Shown in pieces: positions 26,353 through 35,132 of a stretch of DNA of 64,000 bases. The notes below the pieces were generated by a model, which made no database searches, had not been told where the DNA came from, and saw only the letters and a list, made by a program, of their open reading frames with translations. How positions within the stretch are numbered: the first letter of the stretch is position 1; every line of letters starts with the position of its first letter. The DNA is from Burkholderia sp. WP9 (GTDB taxonomy: Bacteria > Pseudomonadota > Gammaproteobacteria > Burkholderiales > Burkholderiaceae): assembly GCF_900104795.1 (NCBI RefSeq), contig NZ_FNTG01000001.1:1302001-1366000 (forward strand), in the 5' to 3' direction. The translations under genes and the position numbers were made by a program.

Positions 26353-27096
26353 ATGGATACGCAATCGTTCTCGGGCACGCCAGACGGTCGGTTGCCCCGA
26401 TACCAGCAACTGCGCGACGACCTGGTGCGTCGCATCGCGGAGGGCGAGTGGGAGCCCGAAAAGGCGATCGCCACCGAGGCGGAGCTTAGCCAGTTCTATG
26501 CCGTGTCGACCGGAACGCTTCGCAAGGCGATTGATTTGCTGGTGGCCGACGGCGTGCTCACCCGCACTCAGGGGAAGGGAACCTTCGTGCGGCGTCCTCG
26601 CTTTGATTCGTCGTTGTTCCGCTTCTTCCGGTTCAAGTCGGTTGACGGCAAACCGGTCCGACCGACAGCAAAAGTGCTCCGCCGCGAAGTCGTCAAGCCG
26701 GACGAGGGGATTCGCTCCACGTTGCGAATGAAAGCGACCGAGAAGGCGGTTCATCTCTCAAGAGTACGGCTGATTGACGGGCAACCGGTCTTGTCGGAAG
26801 AAATATGGCTGCCTCGAAGCCGTTTCGAAGGGCTGGCGACACTCCCCCTCGGCGATTTCGAAGACTTGCTGTATCCGCTTTACGAGCGGCTCTGCCGGCA
26901 AATCGTGGCATCGGCCAGGGAAATTCTGAATGTCGAGCAGGCCACAGAAGCCGATGCAGCGCTCTTGCGTATCGATGTTGGCAGCCCGGTCATTCTCGTG
27001 CACCGTGTGGCATCCGATTTTGCCGGGACGCCTATTGAATGGCGTACCACGCGTGGTGCTGCGTCAGCCTTCCAGTATCAGGTCGACATTCGCTGA
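26353..27096 (+). CDS. GntR-family regulator with UTRA (HutC) domain
   Basis: 247 residues. The N-terminal winged helix is clear: PRYQQLRDDLVRRIAEGEWE, ATEAELSQFYAVSTGTLRKAI and GVLTRTQGKGTFVRRP. A UTRA ligand-binding domain follows (LSRVRLIDGQPVLSEEIWLP to SPVILVHRVASDFAGTPIEW). It is divergent from the MFS/amidohydrolase operon and upstream of another MFS gene; both flanking promoters carry the same 13-mer, so it is probably their local repressor. Confidence 0.9.
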   Translation: MDTQSFSGTPDGRLPRYQQLRDDLVRRIAEGEWEPEKAIATEAELSQFYAVSTGTLRKAIDLLVADGVLTRTQGKGTFVRRPRFDSSLFRFFRFKSVDGKPVRPTAKVLRREVVKPDEGIRSTLRMKATEKAVHLSRVRLIDGQPVLSEEIWLPRSRFEGLATLPLGDFEDLLYPLYERLCRQIVASAREILNVEQATEADAALLRIDVGSPVILVHRVASDFAGTPIEWRTTRGAASAFQYQVDIR

Positions 27097-27119
27097 CAGC
27101 GCGACTTCCTTCTTTCCGC

Positions 27120-27238
27120 TCCGAACATACGAACATAGGCAGGCGGCCTGCTGAAACAGCAGCGCCGCGTGTGTTCGTAAGCCCGTCCGTCCGGGTTATA
27201 CCTCATTGCAGATTGGCGCCAAACATACAAACATATAT
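27120..27238 (+). repeat. repeated CRAACATACRAACATA motif
   Basis: CGAACATACGAACATA (from ~27121) and CAAACATACAAACATA (from ~27220) sit about 100 bp apart in the gap before the MFS gene. Each is itself a tandem of two near-identical 8-bp units. They could be additional regulator sites; no factor is identified. Confidence 0.4.
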
Positions 27239-27248
27239 ATGACTATAT
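27236..27248. promoter_or_regulatory. candidate GntR operator, copy 2
   Basis: Second exact copy of TATATGACTATAT, 79 bp before the start codon at 27327 and directly after the second CAAACATA repeat. Confidence 0.55.
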
Positions 27249-27326
27249 AAATTTGCTTGTTTTCGTTTGACCGGGCGCTCTGCGAAACGCCAGTCACGGC
27301 AGCGGGCATGGACCTTTGGAGCGAAC

Positions 27327-28634
27327 ATGTCTACGGCGGTTATACGCGAGCAGCAGGTAATGAGGAAAATGGCATGGCGGCTGATGCCGTTGCTCATCGT
27401 CATGTTTCTCATCGCATTCATCGACCGGCAGAATGTCGGTTTCGCGAAACTGGAAATGGTTCAGGCGCTCGGCATGACGGAAGCCGCCTACGGGTTGGGC
27501 GCCTCGCTGTTTTTCATCGGCTACCTCCTGTTCGAGGTGCCCAGCACTCTGGCATTGCATCGTTTCGGCGCCCGCACCTGGCTTGCGCGCATCATGATTA
27601 CGTGGGGCGTCATTACGGTGTTAATGGCGTTCACGAAGTCGCTGCCGGTGTTTTATTCATTCCGGTTCGCACTGGGTGTTGCAGAGGCCGGGTTCTATCC
27701 TGGGGTCATTTACTATCTGACGCAGTGGTTTCCTCAGAGCTACCGGACGCGCGTGCTCGGGCTTTTCACACTCGGCAGTTCGCTCGCGAACATGTTAGGT
27801 TCGCTGGTTGGAGGCATGCTGCTTTCCTTGGGTGGGACACTGGGACTGGCTGGTTGGCAATGGGTCTTCCTCGCGACCGGCATTCCGGCAATACTGATTG
27901 CGTTCGTAGCACTGAAGTTTCTGCCGAGCTCGGTCAAGCAAGCGACCTTTCTTTCTCGGGACGAGCAGGACATGGTGATCGCGGCGCTCGAGCGCGAAGC
28001 GTCCCCTGAGGCAAAGGAGTCACGACCATGGGCCGCATTGCTCGACCCGAAGGTGCTTATGTTTGCCGCGACCTACATGATGATGTCGACGTCGCTGTAC
28101 GGTGTTACGTACTGGATGCCTACGTTGGTCAAGAGCTGGGGCGTTTCTTCGAGCGTGAACGGCCTGCTCAACATGATTCCGTGGGCACTCGCGACACTTC
28201 TTCTGCTTTGGCTTCCCGGGAAACTCAAGCGTGAGCAGGTGGTGCTAAAAGCAATGGTCGTGGTGGCAGGCATCGGCGTCGTATGCTTTGCTTCCAGTCT
28301 CGTATTGCCGACCGTGTCGTTGCGCTTTATTGCGCTGTGTTTGGGCGGCGCCTGTATTCCTCTGCTGTACCCTTGCTTCTGGTCGCTGCCCCCGCGTTTC
28401 TTTTCAGGCGCCCGCGCCGCAGCAAGCGTCGCGGCTATCAACTGCATCGGCAATCTTGGCGGGTTCTTCGGACAGAACCTGATGCCGTACGTTGGCAAAG
28501 TCAGTAATAGCCACGTTGCACCAATGCTTGTTCCGACAGCATGCCTGTTGGCGCTCGCAATTGGGACCGCCATTGCATCGGTAGTGGGTGGGCATCGCAA
28601 GGCGGCGCTTGCATCTTCAACGGTTTCGCTTTGA
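27327..28634 (+). CDS. MFS transporter, ACS (anion:cation symporter) family
   Basis: 435 residues, twelve helices. The ATG at 27327 has TTTGGAG upstream; starting here gives the normal ACS N-terminus (STAVIREQQVMRKMAWRLMP). FIDRQNVGFAKLEM in helix 1 and the ARTWLARIMITWG loop are ACS hallmarks (phthalate, glucarate and tartrate carriers). Likely part of the GntR-controlled uptake set. Confidence 0.9.
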   Translation: MSTAVIREQQVMRKMAWRLMPLLIVMFLIAFIDRQNVGFAKLEMVQALGMTEAAYGLGASLFFIGYLLFEVPSTLALHRFGARTWLARIMITWGVITVLMAFTKSLPVFYSFRFALGVAEAGFYPGVIYYLTQWFPQSYRTRVLGLFTLGSSLANMLGSLVGGMLLSLGGTLGLAGWQWVFLATGIPAILIAFVALKFLPSSVKQATFLSRDEQDMVIAALEREASPEAKESRPWAALLDPKVLMFAATYMMMSTSLYGVTYWMPTLVKSWGVSSSVNGLLNMIPWALATLLLLWLPGKLKREQVVLKAMVVVAGIGVVCFASSLVLPTVSLRFIALCLGGACIPLLYPCFWSLPPRFFSGARAAASVAAINCIGNLGGFFGQNLMPYVGKVSNSHVAPMLVPTACLLALAIGTAIASVVGGHRKAALASSTVSL

Positions 28635-28771
28635 TGAATCGCTGCCGCTCGATGCAGTAGCCTCGGACTGAGATTCGGCCACTTCGAGACGCTCGCCTGG
28701 GCGGATTCGATAGCCGCTCGATAGCCGCGAGCGGCCGATTGATCTCATCGCGCCGTCGCTCGTTGAAGCGA

Positions 28772-29134
28772 TTAACCCCCGGCCCGCTTAGCGTTATGGC
28801 CGTGCTTTTTGAGTGCCTCAATGACCCGCTCGCAATGATCGCCTTGCACTTCAATTACGCCGTCCTTGACCGTTCCGCCAGAACCGCAGACCGTGCGCAG
28901 CTGCTTGGCTAGCAACGCCAAAGCGAGCGGCTCGAGCGCCAGCCCTCTTATGAGTGTCACGCTCTTGCCTCCGCGGCCCTTGGTCTCGCGAGACACTCGC
29001 ACCGCACCGTCACCCGCCTGCGATGTCGCGGCCACTGCCTTGCAGACACAGTCCGCGAGCGGGCGCCTGCACTCGGGGCACATCCGCCCGCCGTCGGTGG
29101 AATAGACAAGGCCGCCTTTTGAACTACTCTTCAT
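28772..29134 (-). CDS. yciH: YciH/SUI1-type translation factor
   Basis: 120 residues. An N-terminal zinc-ribbon-like part (CPECRRPLADCVCK) precedes the eIF1/SUI1 fold (GRGGKSVTLIRGLAL, CGSGGTVKDGVIEVQGDHCERV). The bacterial family is thought to affect start-site fidelity. It appears to be monocistronic and unrelated to the neighbouring catabolic genes. Confidence 0.92.
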   Translation of the reverse strand: MKSSSKGGLVYSTDGGRMCPECRRPLADCVCKAVAATSQAGDGAVRVSRETKGRGGKSVTLIRGLALEPLALALLAKQLRTVCGSGGTVKDGVIEVQGDHCERVIEALKKHGHNAKRAGG

Positions 29135-29434
29135 GATTGGCTTACTCGAATACGCTTATAAGTCGGGAATCGGGGCGAGTTTAGCAGGTGTGCTTCAGTA
29201 GCCGACCATGGCCAGGTGAGGTCGCTCGGAGCTTGCGGATAGTGCGAGGGGTGGGCCGCGAAAGAGCCGTGCGTTGAACTCATTCAACCAGCTTTCCCAC
29301 GGCCGCTATCTGCCATGCTGTCCGCAATCGAAGTCGACTGGCAAGGTGCGTGATCTTTAAGCGCGCCGTGGGCCGCCGCGCACAGGACGGTTCGATCATA
29401 TGCATGACGCAAGCGATTGATCGATTACGCCTTC
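29135..29434. other. gap with no recognised gene
   Basis: 300 bp between yciH and the convergent end of the citrate synthase gene. No frame has protein-like content and no clear terminator is seen. Confidence 0.4.
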
Positions 29435-30679
29435 TCAGGAATCGACCGCCTTGAACAGCCGATTCTTGTCGAGCGTGGCCGGATCGAGTGGCTTCTCGGC
29501 GCCTTCGGGCGGCAGCGGCGGGCTGGCGTCTTCCAGCGCGCGCCCGGTGTAGCGGCTTCGTGGCCGTATGACCTTGCCCACCCGCAACTGCTCGATACAA
29601 TGGGCGAGCAATCCCACGCTGCGGGCCGTTGCGAACAACGCGAACGACGTATCGCGTGGTAACGCCAACTGGGCCGCAAGAGCCGCGAGCGCAACGTCGA
29701 TATTCGGCTGGAGTCCGGTCAGCTCGACCACCTTGTCGATGAACGAGACGAGTTCCCTATGTGGATTCAACACTTCGAGCAAGGCGGCCGCTCGCGGATC
29801 GCCGTCCGGATAGAGATGATGTCCAAAGCCCGGTATCGGAATGGCCGACTGCAAGTGATGAGCAACGACGTGTTCCGCGCCGAGTCGTCCAACGTCGTCG
29901 AACACGGCCCGCACGCGGCCCGACGCGTCGCCATGCAGTGGGCCTGATAAGGTCGCGAGTCCCGTGAGCAGGCATCCCGGCAGCGATGCGCCGGTGGAGG
30001 CCGTAATTCTGGCGGCGAACGCCGAACTCGTTATCTCGTGATCGGCCACGAGAACCATCGCACGGCGGATGAGTTCGGCGGCATCGCGGTCCTGGCCCCA
30101 ACCGAGCGCGAGCCGCTCATGTGTCCCAAGTGCATGCGCGTCACCACGCGCGCCAAACGCTTGCGCGATGAGCGCCACGAGCCGGCCGGCTTCGACATGC
30201 AGTGCGCTGTCCGTGCGTCCGATGGTCGAGTGCCCGCTGGCCGCGAGTGCCGCCAGCGAAGTGAACGCGCATTGCCTGCCACGCTCGTCGCCCTGCAGCG
30301 GCAGACCACCGGCTTCGAACGAAACGGGCGCGCGCGCATTCCAGAGAATGGCCGCCACTTCCTCAAGCGTCGCCGTGTCCGCTAGCCGGATGCTATCGCG
30401 TCCCCGGTAGTACGGCCGACCTTTTGAGAAAGTGGTGATGCCGCTGTAAATGCAGGGCTCCGCACCGAATATCATTCCGGCGGCGAGCGCCTCGCGCTTA
30501 CGTCCCACCTGCTTTTTGCGGCACAGACCGGCGACGTCCTCCGCACGATAGAGGCTCTTGCGCGGGTCATGCGGGTCCGGCATGACCGCAATGGTCCCTC
30601 GACTGACGTACGCGTAGACAGTCTGCGCCTGCACGCCGAGTTGTCGGGCCGCTTCAGTCAGAGTTATCCAGTTTCGCAT
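29435..30679 (-). CDS. citrate synthase-family protein with N-terminal HTH
   Basis: 414 residues. Residues 1-60 form a MerR/excisionase-type helix-turn-helix (WITLTEAARQLGVQAQTVYAYVSRG) fused to a citrate synthase fold. Active-site regions are VADHEITSSAFAAR (211-224), GPLHGDAS (246-253) and GFGHHLYPDGDPRA (284-297). The fusion suggests a DNA-binding or autoregulatory enzyme, or an enzyme whose HTH has another use. It lies downstream of the SDR/MFS/VOC genes in the same orientation (107-bp gap) and may be co-transcribed. Confidence 0.87.
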   Translation of the reverse strand: MRNWITLTEAARQLGVQAQTVYAYVSRGTIAVMPDPHDPRKSLYRAEDVAGLCRKKQVGRKREALAAGMIFGAEPCIYSGITTFSKGRPYYRGRDSIRLADTATLEEVAAILWNARAPVSFEAGGLPLQGDERGRQCAFTSLAALAASGHSTIGRTDSALHVEAGRLVALIAQAFGARGDAHALGTHERLALGWGQDRDAAELIRRAMVLVADHEITSSAFAARITASTGASLPGCLLTGLATLSGPLHGDASGRVRAVFDDVGRLGAEHVVAHHLQSAIPIPGFGHHLYPDGDPRAAALLEVLNPHRELVSFIDKVVELTGLQPNIDVALAALAAQLALPRDTSFALFATARSVGLLAHCIEQLRVGKVIRPRSRYTGRALEDASPPLPPEGAEKPLDPATLDKNRLFKAVDS

Positions 30680-30786
30680 GGGATGACAGGCAAGTGATGC
30701 AGCACAACGCGGCAGAAGAGGCGTTACGATGCTGGTCGCGCGTTGCCTATGAGCGCGACCAATCCAGCGTCAATAGTGACGTTTTT

Positions 30787-31179
30787 TCAGGTGAAAGTCA
30801 TCTCGGCGGGGCGTCGCTCCAGAATCTCGACGAGAATGTCGCCCGGCGCTCGTACGAAGCAGGCTCGGACGCCGGCGCGAACCTGCTTGACCGGCGTGAC
30901 GATTTCCGCGTCACAGCGCAACAGATGCTCGAACGCGGCGTCGAGATCGTCCACCACCACACCGAAATGATCGATGCCCTGTCTTTGCTCGCCCTGAGGA
31001 AGCCGGCCGGCTTGCGCGTTCGCCAGCGGCGTGATGAAAAGATTGATGCTGCCGATGCGCAAATCCACGCGTCCCGGACGTCGCACGATTTCAGCGTTCA
31101 GACAGCGCGCAAACCATGCGGCGGTCGCTTCGGCGTCTGCCGAGCACAGTTGCAGATGATCCCACTTGAATTCAATCAT
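30787..31179 (-). CDS. VOC-family (glyoxalase-fold) protein
   Basis: 130 residues, start at MIEFKWDHLQL (ATG at 31179); the longer open frame upstream is the antisense of the MFS gene. Two beta-alpha-beta-beta-beta halves are visible with metal-ligand candidates H8 (WDHLQL), H in GIDHFGVVVDD and E in DILVEILE. Function is unassigned; its operon context suggests isomerisation or cleavage of a hydroxy- or keto-acid. Confidence 0.85.
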   Translation of the reverse strand: MIEFKWDHLQLCSADAEATAAWFARCLNAEIVRRPGRVDLRIGSINLFITPLANAQAGRLPQGEQRQGIDHFGVVVDDLDAAFEHLLRCDAEIVTPVKQVRAGVRACFVRAPGDILVEILERRPAEMTFT

Positions 31180-31205
31180 TCGATTTCTCTGAATAGTCGC
31201 AAGCG

Positions 31206-32519
31206 TCACAGTTCGATGCGGGAAAGCTTCCCCAGCAGCACGGAGTATGAGAACGCGCCGAGCAGGCAGATCGCGCCCATCAGGTTCAGAGCCCAGTAGA
31301 AGTGGCCGGTGTGGTGGGTGATATAGCCGATCATGAGCGGCGTGGTAACACCCGCGATATTGGCCGCGAGACTGGTGATGCTGCTCGTCAGTCCCACGTA
31401 CTGCCGGGGCGCGATTTCGGAGACGGCGGCCCACGACATCGATCCCACGCCCTGCGCGAAGAACGCAATCGTCAGGATCGCGATCACGGCCTCGTTCGAC
31501 TCGACGAAATTGACGAGCACGATCGAAGCGCCGAGCAGCGTGCCGACGATAAGCGGCGTCTTGCGCGCCGTGGAAATCGACACCCCGCGCCGGATGAAGA
31601 AATCCGACAGGGAGCCGGCAAGGAGAATGCCGAGCGTCGCGCCAATGAAAGGCAGCGCCTGGAAGATCCCGACCTTGATCATCGACATGTGGCGCGCTTC
31701 GATCAGATAGGTCATGAACCACGTGGTGAAGAAGACCAGCAAGGTGTTATTGCAGAACTTGCCAAGACAGATGGCGAGAATCTGCCGGTAGCTGAGCAGC
31801 TTGAGCGCCATGCGCCAGTCGAATTTTTCGCGTGCCTTGCGCGTCGTCGCGCCGTCATTGATGTACTGCAGCTCGGCGGCATTCACGCTCGCGTGCCGAT
31901 GCGGATCGCGATACACCCGGTACCAGAGAAGGCTGAACAGAATGCCGAAGCCTCCCGTCACGAAAAACACCGCGCGCCAGCCGTACGCGGCGGAGATCCA
32001 CAGCAACAAGCCGGTAAACAAGGGCGTGCCGATGTATTGGCCCATGACGTAGACGCTGGTTGCGAAGCCGCGCTCCCGCGCGGGAAACCACAGCGTCACG
32101 GCGCGTGCGTTCGAAGGGAAGGCGGGCGCCTCCAGTGCGCCGATCGCGAGCCGCGATCCGAGCAGCATGTGATAGCCGCTCGCGAGACCCTGCGTCAGCG
32201 TGGCGAACGACCAGCCGACGAGAGACAGCGCATAGGCAATGCGCGAGCCCAGAACGTCGGTCAGCACGCCGCCGGGCACGAGAGCAATGGAATAGGCGAG
32301 GCCGAATGCCGCGAACAGTTCGCCCATTTGCATCCTGTCGAGCCCGAGCCCCTTCGAGAGGCCCGGTGCAACGATGCCCAGCGCCGAGCGGTCCACGTAG
32401 TTGAGGATAGTGGCCACGAGCAACATCGAGAGCACGACATACCGGATTCTGGAGCGTTTCGCGGTATCCGCGAAGGCCGCGTTTCGCGGCGGCAAGGTTT
32501 TTTCCTCTATGACTTTCAT
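31206..32519 (-). CDS. MFS transporter, ACS family
   Basis: 437 residues. The ATG at 32519 is preceded by GGAGACACCG; the in-frame ATG 12 bp upstream is the alternative. ILNYVDRSALGIVAPGLSKGLGL in helix 1 and VLGSRIAYALSLVGWS match sugar-acid carriers of the ACS family. It lies between the SDR gene (51 nt) and the VOC gene (26 nt). Confidence 0.9.
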   Translation of the reverse strand: MKVIEEKTLPPRNAAFADTAKRSRIRYVVLSMLLVATILNYVDRSALGIVAPGLSKGLGLDRMQMGELFAAFGLAYSIALVPGGVLTDVLGSRIAYALSLVGWSFATLTQGLASGYHMLLGSRLAIGALEAPAFPSNARAVTLWFPARERGFATSVYVMGQYIGTPLFTGLLLWISAAYGWRAVFFVTGGFGILFSLLWYRVYRDPHRHASVNAAELQYINDGATTRKAREKFDWRMALKLLSYRQILAICLGKFCNNTLLVFFTTWFMTYLIEARHMSMIKVGIFQALPFIGATLGILLAGSLSDFFIRRGVSISTARKTPLIVGTLLGASIVLVNFVESNEAVIAILTIAFFAQGVGSMSWAAVSEIAPRQYVGLTSSITSLAANIAGVTTPLMIGYITHHTGHFYWALNLMGAICLLGAFSYSVLLGKLSRIEL

Positions 32520-32570
32520 CGGTGTCTCCATAACATTAGCCTGTTGTTTTTTTATTGGCGAAAGGGCGAT

Positions 32571-33329
32571 CTATCCGCGGCCGACGAACGGCATGGCGCT
32601 CGCCATGATGGTCATGTTGAGCACATTGGCTTCGAGCGGAAGACTGGCCATGTGCACGACGGCATTCGCAACGTGCGTCACGTCCATTCTTGCTTCCGGC
32701 GCCAGACGTCCATCCGCTTGCAGTACGCCGCGGTTCATGCGTTCCGTGAGCGAGGTGGCCGCGTTGCCGATATCGATCTGACTGCAGGCGATGTTGAACG
32801 CTCGTCCGTCCAGCGCAATCGATTTGGTAATGCCGGTGATCGCATGCTTGGTCGCCGTATAGGCGATGGTATGCGGCCGCGGCGAGTGCGCCGAGATCGA
32901 TCCATTGTTGATGATTCGTCCGCCCTGCGGGGACTGCGCTTTCATCAAGCGATAAGCGGCGCGAGCGCACAGGAACACGCCGGTCAGATTGGTGGCGACG
33001 ACATCGTTCCAGAATTCGACCTCGTAGTCTTCCAGCGGGACGGCGCCCGCGTTGCGCCCCGCGTTGTTGAAGAGCACGTCGAGGCGGCCGAATGTCTCGG
33101 CGATCTGCGAAAACGCGCGCTCGACCGAGGCTGCGTCGGCGACGTCGGTCTGGAACACATGCGCTTGCCCACCGGCGATGCCGATTGCCTCCTTCGTCTC
33201 CAGCAGCGGTTCCGCTCTGCGCCCGAGGAGCGCGACGGCGAATCCGGCGTGGGCGAGCGCCATGGCGGCGGAGCGGCCGATGCCGGAGCCGGCGCCCGTC
33301 ACGGCTGCAAATTTCTTCGATGCAGGCAT
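32571..33329 (-). CDS. SDR-family oxidoreductase
   Basis: 252 residues, classical short-chain dehydrogenase. The ATG at 33329 follows [20 protein letters not shown] binds the dinucleotide cofactor, NNAGRNAG follows, and the catalytic Ser/Tyr/Lys set is in [22 protein letters not shown]. It heads the SDR-MFS-VOC(-citrate synthase) gene set, transcribed away from a 2-hydroxyacid dehydrogenase gene across a region with two matching operators. Confidence 0.9.
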   Translation of the reverse strand: MPASKKFAAVTGAGSGIGRSAAMALAHAGFAVALLGRRAEPLLETKEAIGIAGGQAHVFQTDVADAASVERAFSQIAETFGRLDVLFNNAGRNAGAVPLEDYEVEFWNDVVATNLTGVFLCARAAYRLMKAQSPQGGRIINNGSISAHSPRPHTIAYTATKHAITGITKSIALDGRAFNIACSQIDIGNAATSLTERMNRGVLQADGRLAPEARMDVTHVANAVVHMASLPLEANVLNMTIMASAMPFVGRG

Positions 33330-33398
33330 TTCACTTCCTCTCGACAGGTCAATTGAACATGGGGTGCAGAGTTGCATTCGTGCCATGCGTCGAGCAAT

Positions 33399-33417
33399 CT
33401 TGATTCATTGAATCAAC
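33399..33417. promoter_or_regulatory. palindromic operator, copy 1
   Basis: CTTGATTCATTGAATCAAC, containing a perfect TTGATTCA/TGAATCAA palindrome, 70 bp upstream of the SDR start. A close relative is at 33565. The regulator (GntR/IclR-like size of site) is not encoded next to it. Confidence 0.6.
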
Positions 33418-33564
33418 ATCTGAGCGCTTTGCCGATGGGGATCGCACCAGGGTTTTCCTGATACGGGCGTTGAGTGCAGCGGCACGGACAAGGGGCTCGA
33501 AAGGAAAGGGATCGGGGCATGCAGCGCGCACCGGGACGAATAGTGGGGCCATCATTTCCGAGGA

Positions 33565-33583
33565 GTTGATTCATCCAATCAAC
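33565..33583. promoter_or_regulatory. palindromic operator, copy 2
   Basis: GTTGATTCATCCAATCAAC, inverted repeat GTTGATT-N5-AATCAAC, 61 bp upstream of the start at 33644. It shares 16 of 19 positions with the copy at 33399. The two sites serve the two divergent promoters. Confidence 0.6.
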
Positions 33584-33643
33584 ATTGACGGCCCGGTCTG
33601 CTGTTTCGTAGTCTCTCGACGTCTGCCTACCCAAGGAAAAACC

Positions 33644-34606
33644 ATGTCGAAAGATAACCGTACCAGGCTGTTGATTGCGCGCAAAGTTCCCACCGCCGTG
33701 GCGCAGCGCGCTGAAGCCGATTTCCATGCCTTCGTGACCGAGTCCGATATGGACTCGTGGTCAGTCGTCGACTTCTGCAAGAAGCACGAGGTGCCCGCCG
33801 TATTGATCGGCAAGAAATCCGGGTTGCAAGCGGAGCACATCGCCGCGCTGCCTTCGACAGTCAGGATCATTGCGAACGCGAGCGCGGGCTTCGATCACAT
33901 GGACGTGGCCGCTGCCCGCGAAAGGGGAATTGTCGTCACGAACGCGCCTGATGCGTTGACCGAATGCACGGCCGATTTCTCGATGCTGCTCGTGCTCGCG
34001 GCCTGCCGGCGTGCGTCGGAGTACGAACGAATCATGCGAAACGGTTGGGGAAAATCTTTCGGCATGACCGAAATGCTGGGGACGCGGGTCAACGGCAAGA
34101 CGCTCGGCATTGTCGGATTCGGGCGTATCGGACGAGCGGTCGCGAAGCGTGCCCAAGGTTTCGGCATGCGCGTGATCTACACGGACATTAACCGTGCGCC
34201 TGAGTCGCTGGAAAATGGCGCGACGTACTACGCCAGCCTCGAGGATATGCTGCCGCACTGCCATGTGCTCACGCTGCACGTGCCAGGCGGCGGCGTCCCG
34301 CTAATGACAAAAAATGAGTTTGGGCTGCTGCCCAAGGGCGCGGTCTTTGTCAACGCGGCGCGTGGCGGTCTGGTGGATGAAGATGCGCTTTATGAAGCAC
34401 TGACTTCGGGACATCTGTTCAGTGCGGGTCTGGACGTGTACCGGAATGAGCCGAATGTCGACAAGCGTTTTGCGGCGCTCGAGAACGTGTTTCTAACGCC
34501 GCACATGGCGAGCGCCACGATCGAGACTCGCGACCAGATGGGTTTCACGGCGCTGGATAACGTTGCCGCCGTGCTGGATGGGCGGCCCGCGTTGAATCCG
34601 GTGTGA
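33644..34606 (+). CDS. D-isomer-specific 2-hydroxyacid dehydrogenase
   Basis: 320 residues. The start at 33644 is preceded by CCAAGGAAAAACC. The Rossmann motif GIVGFGRIGRAVAKRA and following LHVPGG, FVNAARGGLVDEDAL and the catalytic His region FLTPHMASATIET are typical of NAD(P)-dependent glyoxylate/hydroxypyruvate reductases. With the divergent SDR/MFS operon it probably handles a sugar acid or C2-C3 hydroxyacid. Confidence 0.9.
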   Translation: MSKDNRTRLLIARKVPTAVAQRAEADFHAFVTESDMDSWSVVDFCKKHEVPAVLIGKKSGLQAEHIAALPSTVRIIANASAGFDHMDVAAARERGIVVTNAPDALTECTADFSMLLVLAACRRASEYERIMRNGWGKSFGMTEMLGTRVNGKTLGIVGFGRIGRAVAKRAQGFGMRVIYTDINRAPESLENGATYYASLEDMLPHCHVLTLHVPGGGVPLMTKNEFGLLPKGAVFVNAARGGLVDEDALYEALTSGHLFSAGLDVYRNEPNVDKRFAALENVFLTPHMASATIETRDQMGFTALDNVAAVLDGRPALNPV

Positions 34607-35132
34607 ATCCCGGCCTCGCGAATCAGAGCTTGTAAAGCTCGCGTGACGCAGCAGCGGGAGCGTCGCGAGGTCGTCCAATTACACCTGTGCTTCAGCGGCC
34701 AGCAGCGCGGCCCGTCATACGGCCCGCTGCGACCCAGCGCGCCGCGCTTCTCACTGTGGACCAGTGACAACATTCGAATCGCAACAGGCACTCGGCCAAG
34801 CATGCGCGAGACGGTACGCGCCTAGTGCCGGCACACAGACGATGGCAGCGGAATCGATCGGCTGTCCTTTCTCCGTCAGCGAAAGCGCGTTTCACAATGC
34901 GGGATTCAGCGCGAATCTCCGGATCAGGATCATTTCGTTGTTTGAAAACTGGTTTTGCATCGCAAAAATTGCCGCGTATCTATTTGAAATATAAGAGAAA
35001 AATATGTCTTATGTCTTATATAAGACTTGGGACGGGTGGCGTTACTATTTAGTCATGCAGCTCGCTTCGAAAGACGTAGCGACGCCGCGCTGAACCACTT
35101 AGTTAAACGCGCTTTGCTCTTAGGAGAGTCAC
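34607..35132 (+). other. 526-bp regulatory region upstream of isocitrate lyase
   Basis: No gene supported. The last 180 bp are AT-rich and contain two palindromes: TTTTGC-ATC-GCAAAA (34953-34967) and GTCTTATATAAGAC (35013-35026), plus the ribosome-binding site TAGGAG before 35133. The first 340 bp hold nothing recognisable. Confidence 0.5.
35013..35026. promoter_or_regulatory. GTCTTATATAAGAC palindrome, candidate aceA operator/promoter element
   Basis: Perfect 14-bp palindrome 107 bp before the isocitrate lyase start, flanked by a direct repeat of TTATGTCTTAT. A similar sequence occurs at 45512. A GntR-type acetate/propionate regulator would fit the size, but this is a guess. Confidence 0.5.

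Noticed and set aside
31302..33356. 684-codon open frame on the + strand
   Set aside because: It is antisense to the SDR, MFS and VOC genes, has no family features and is rich in Arg/His/Asp as expected from high-GC antisense frames.
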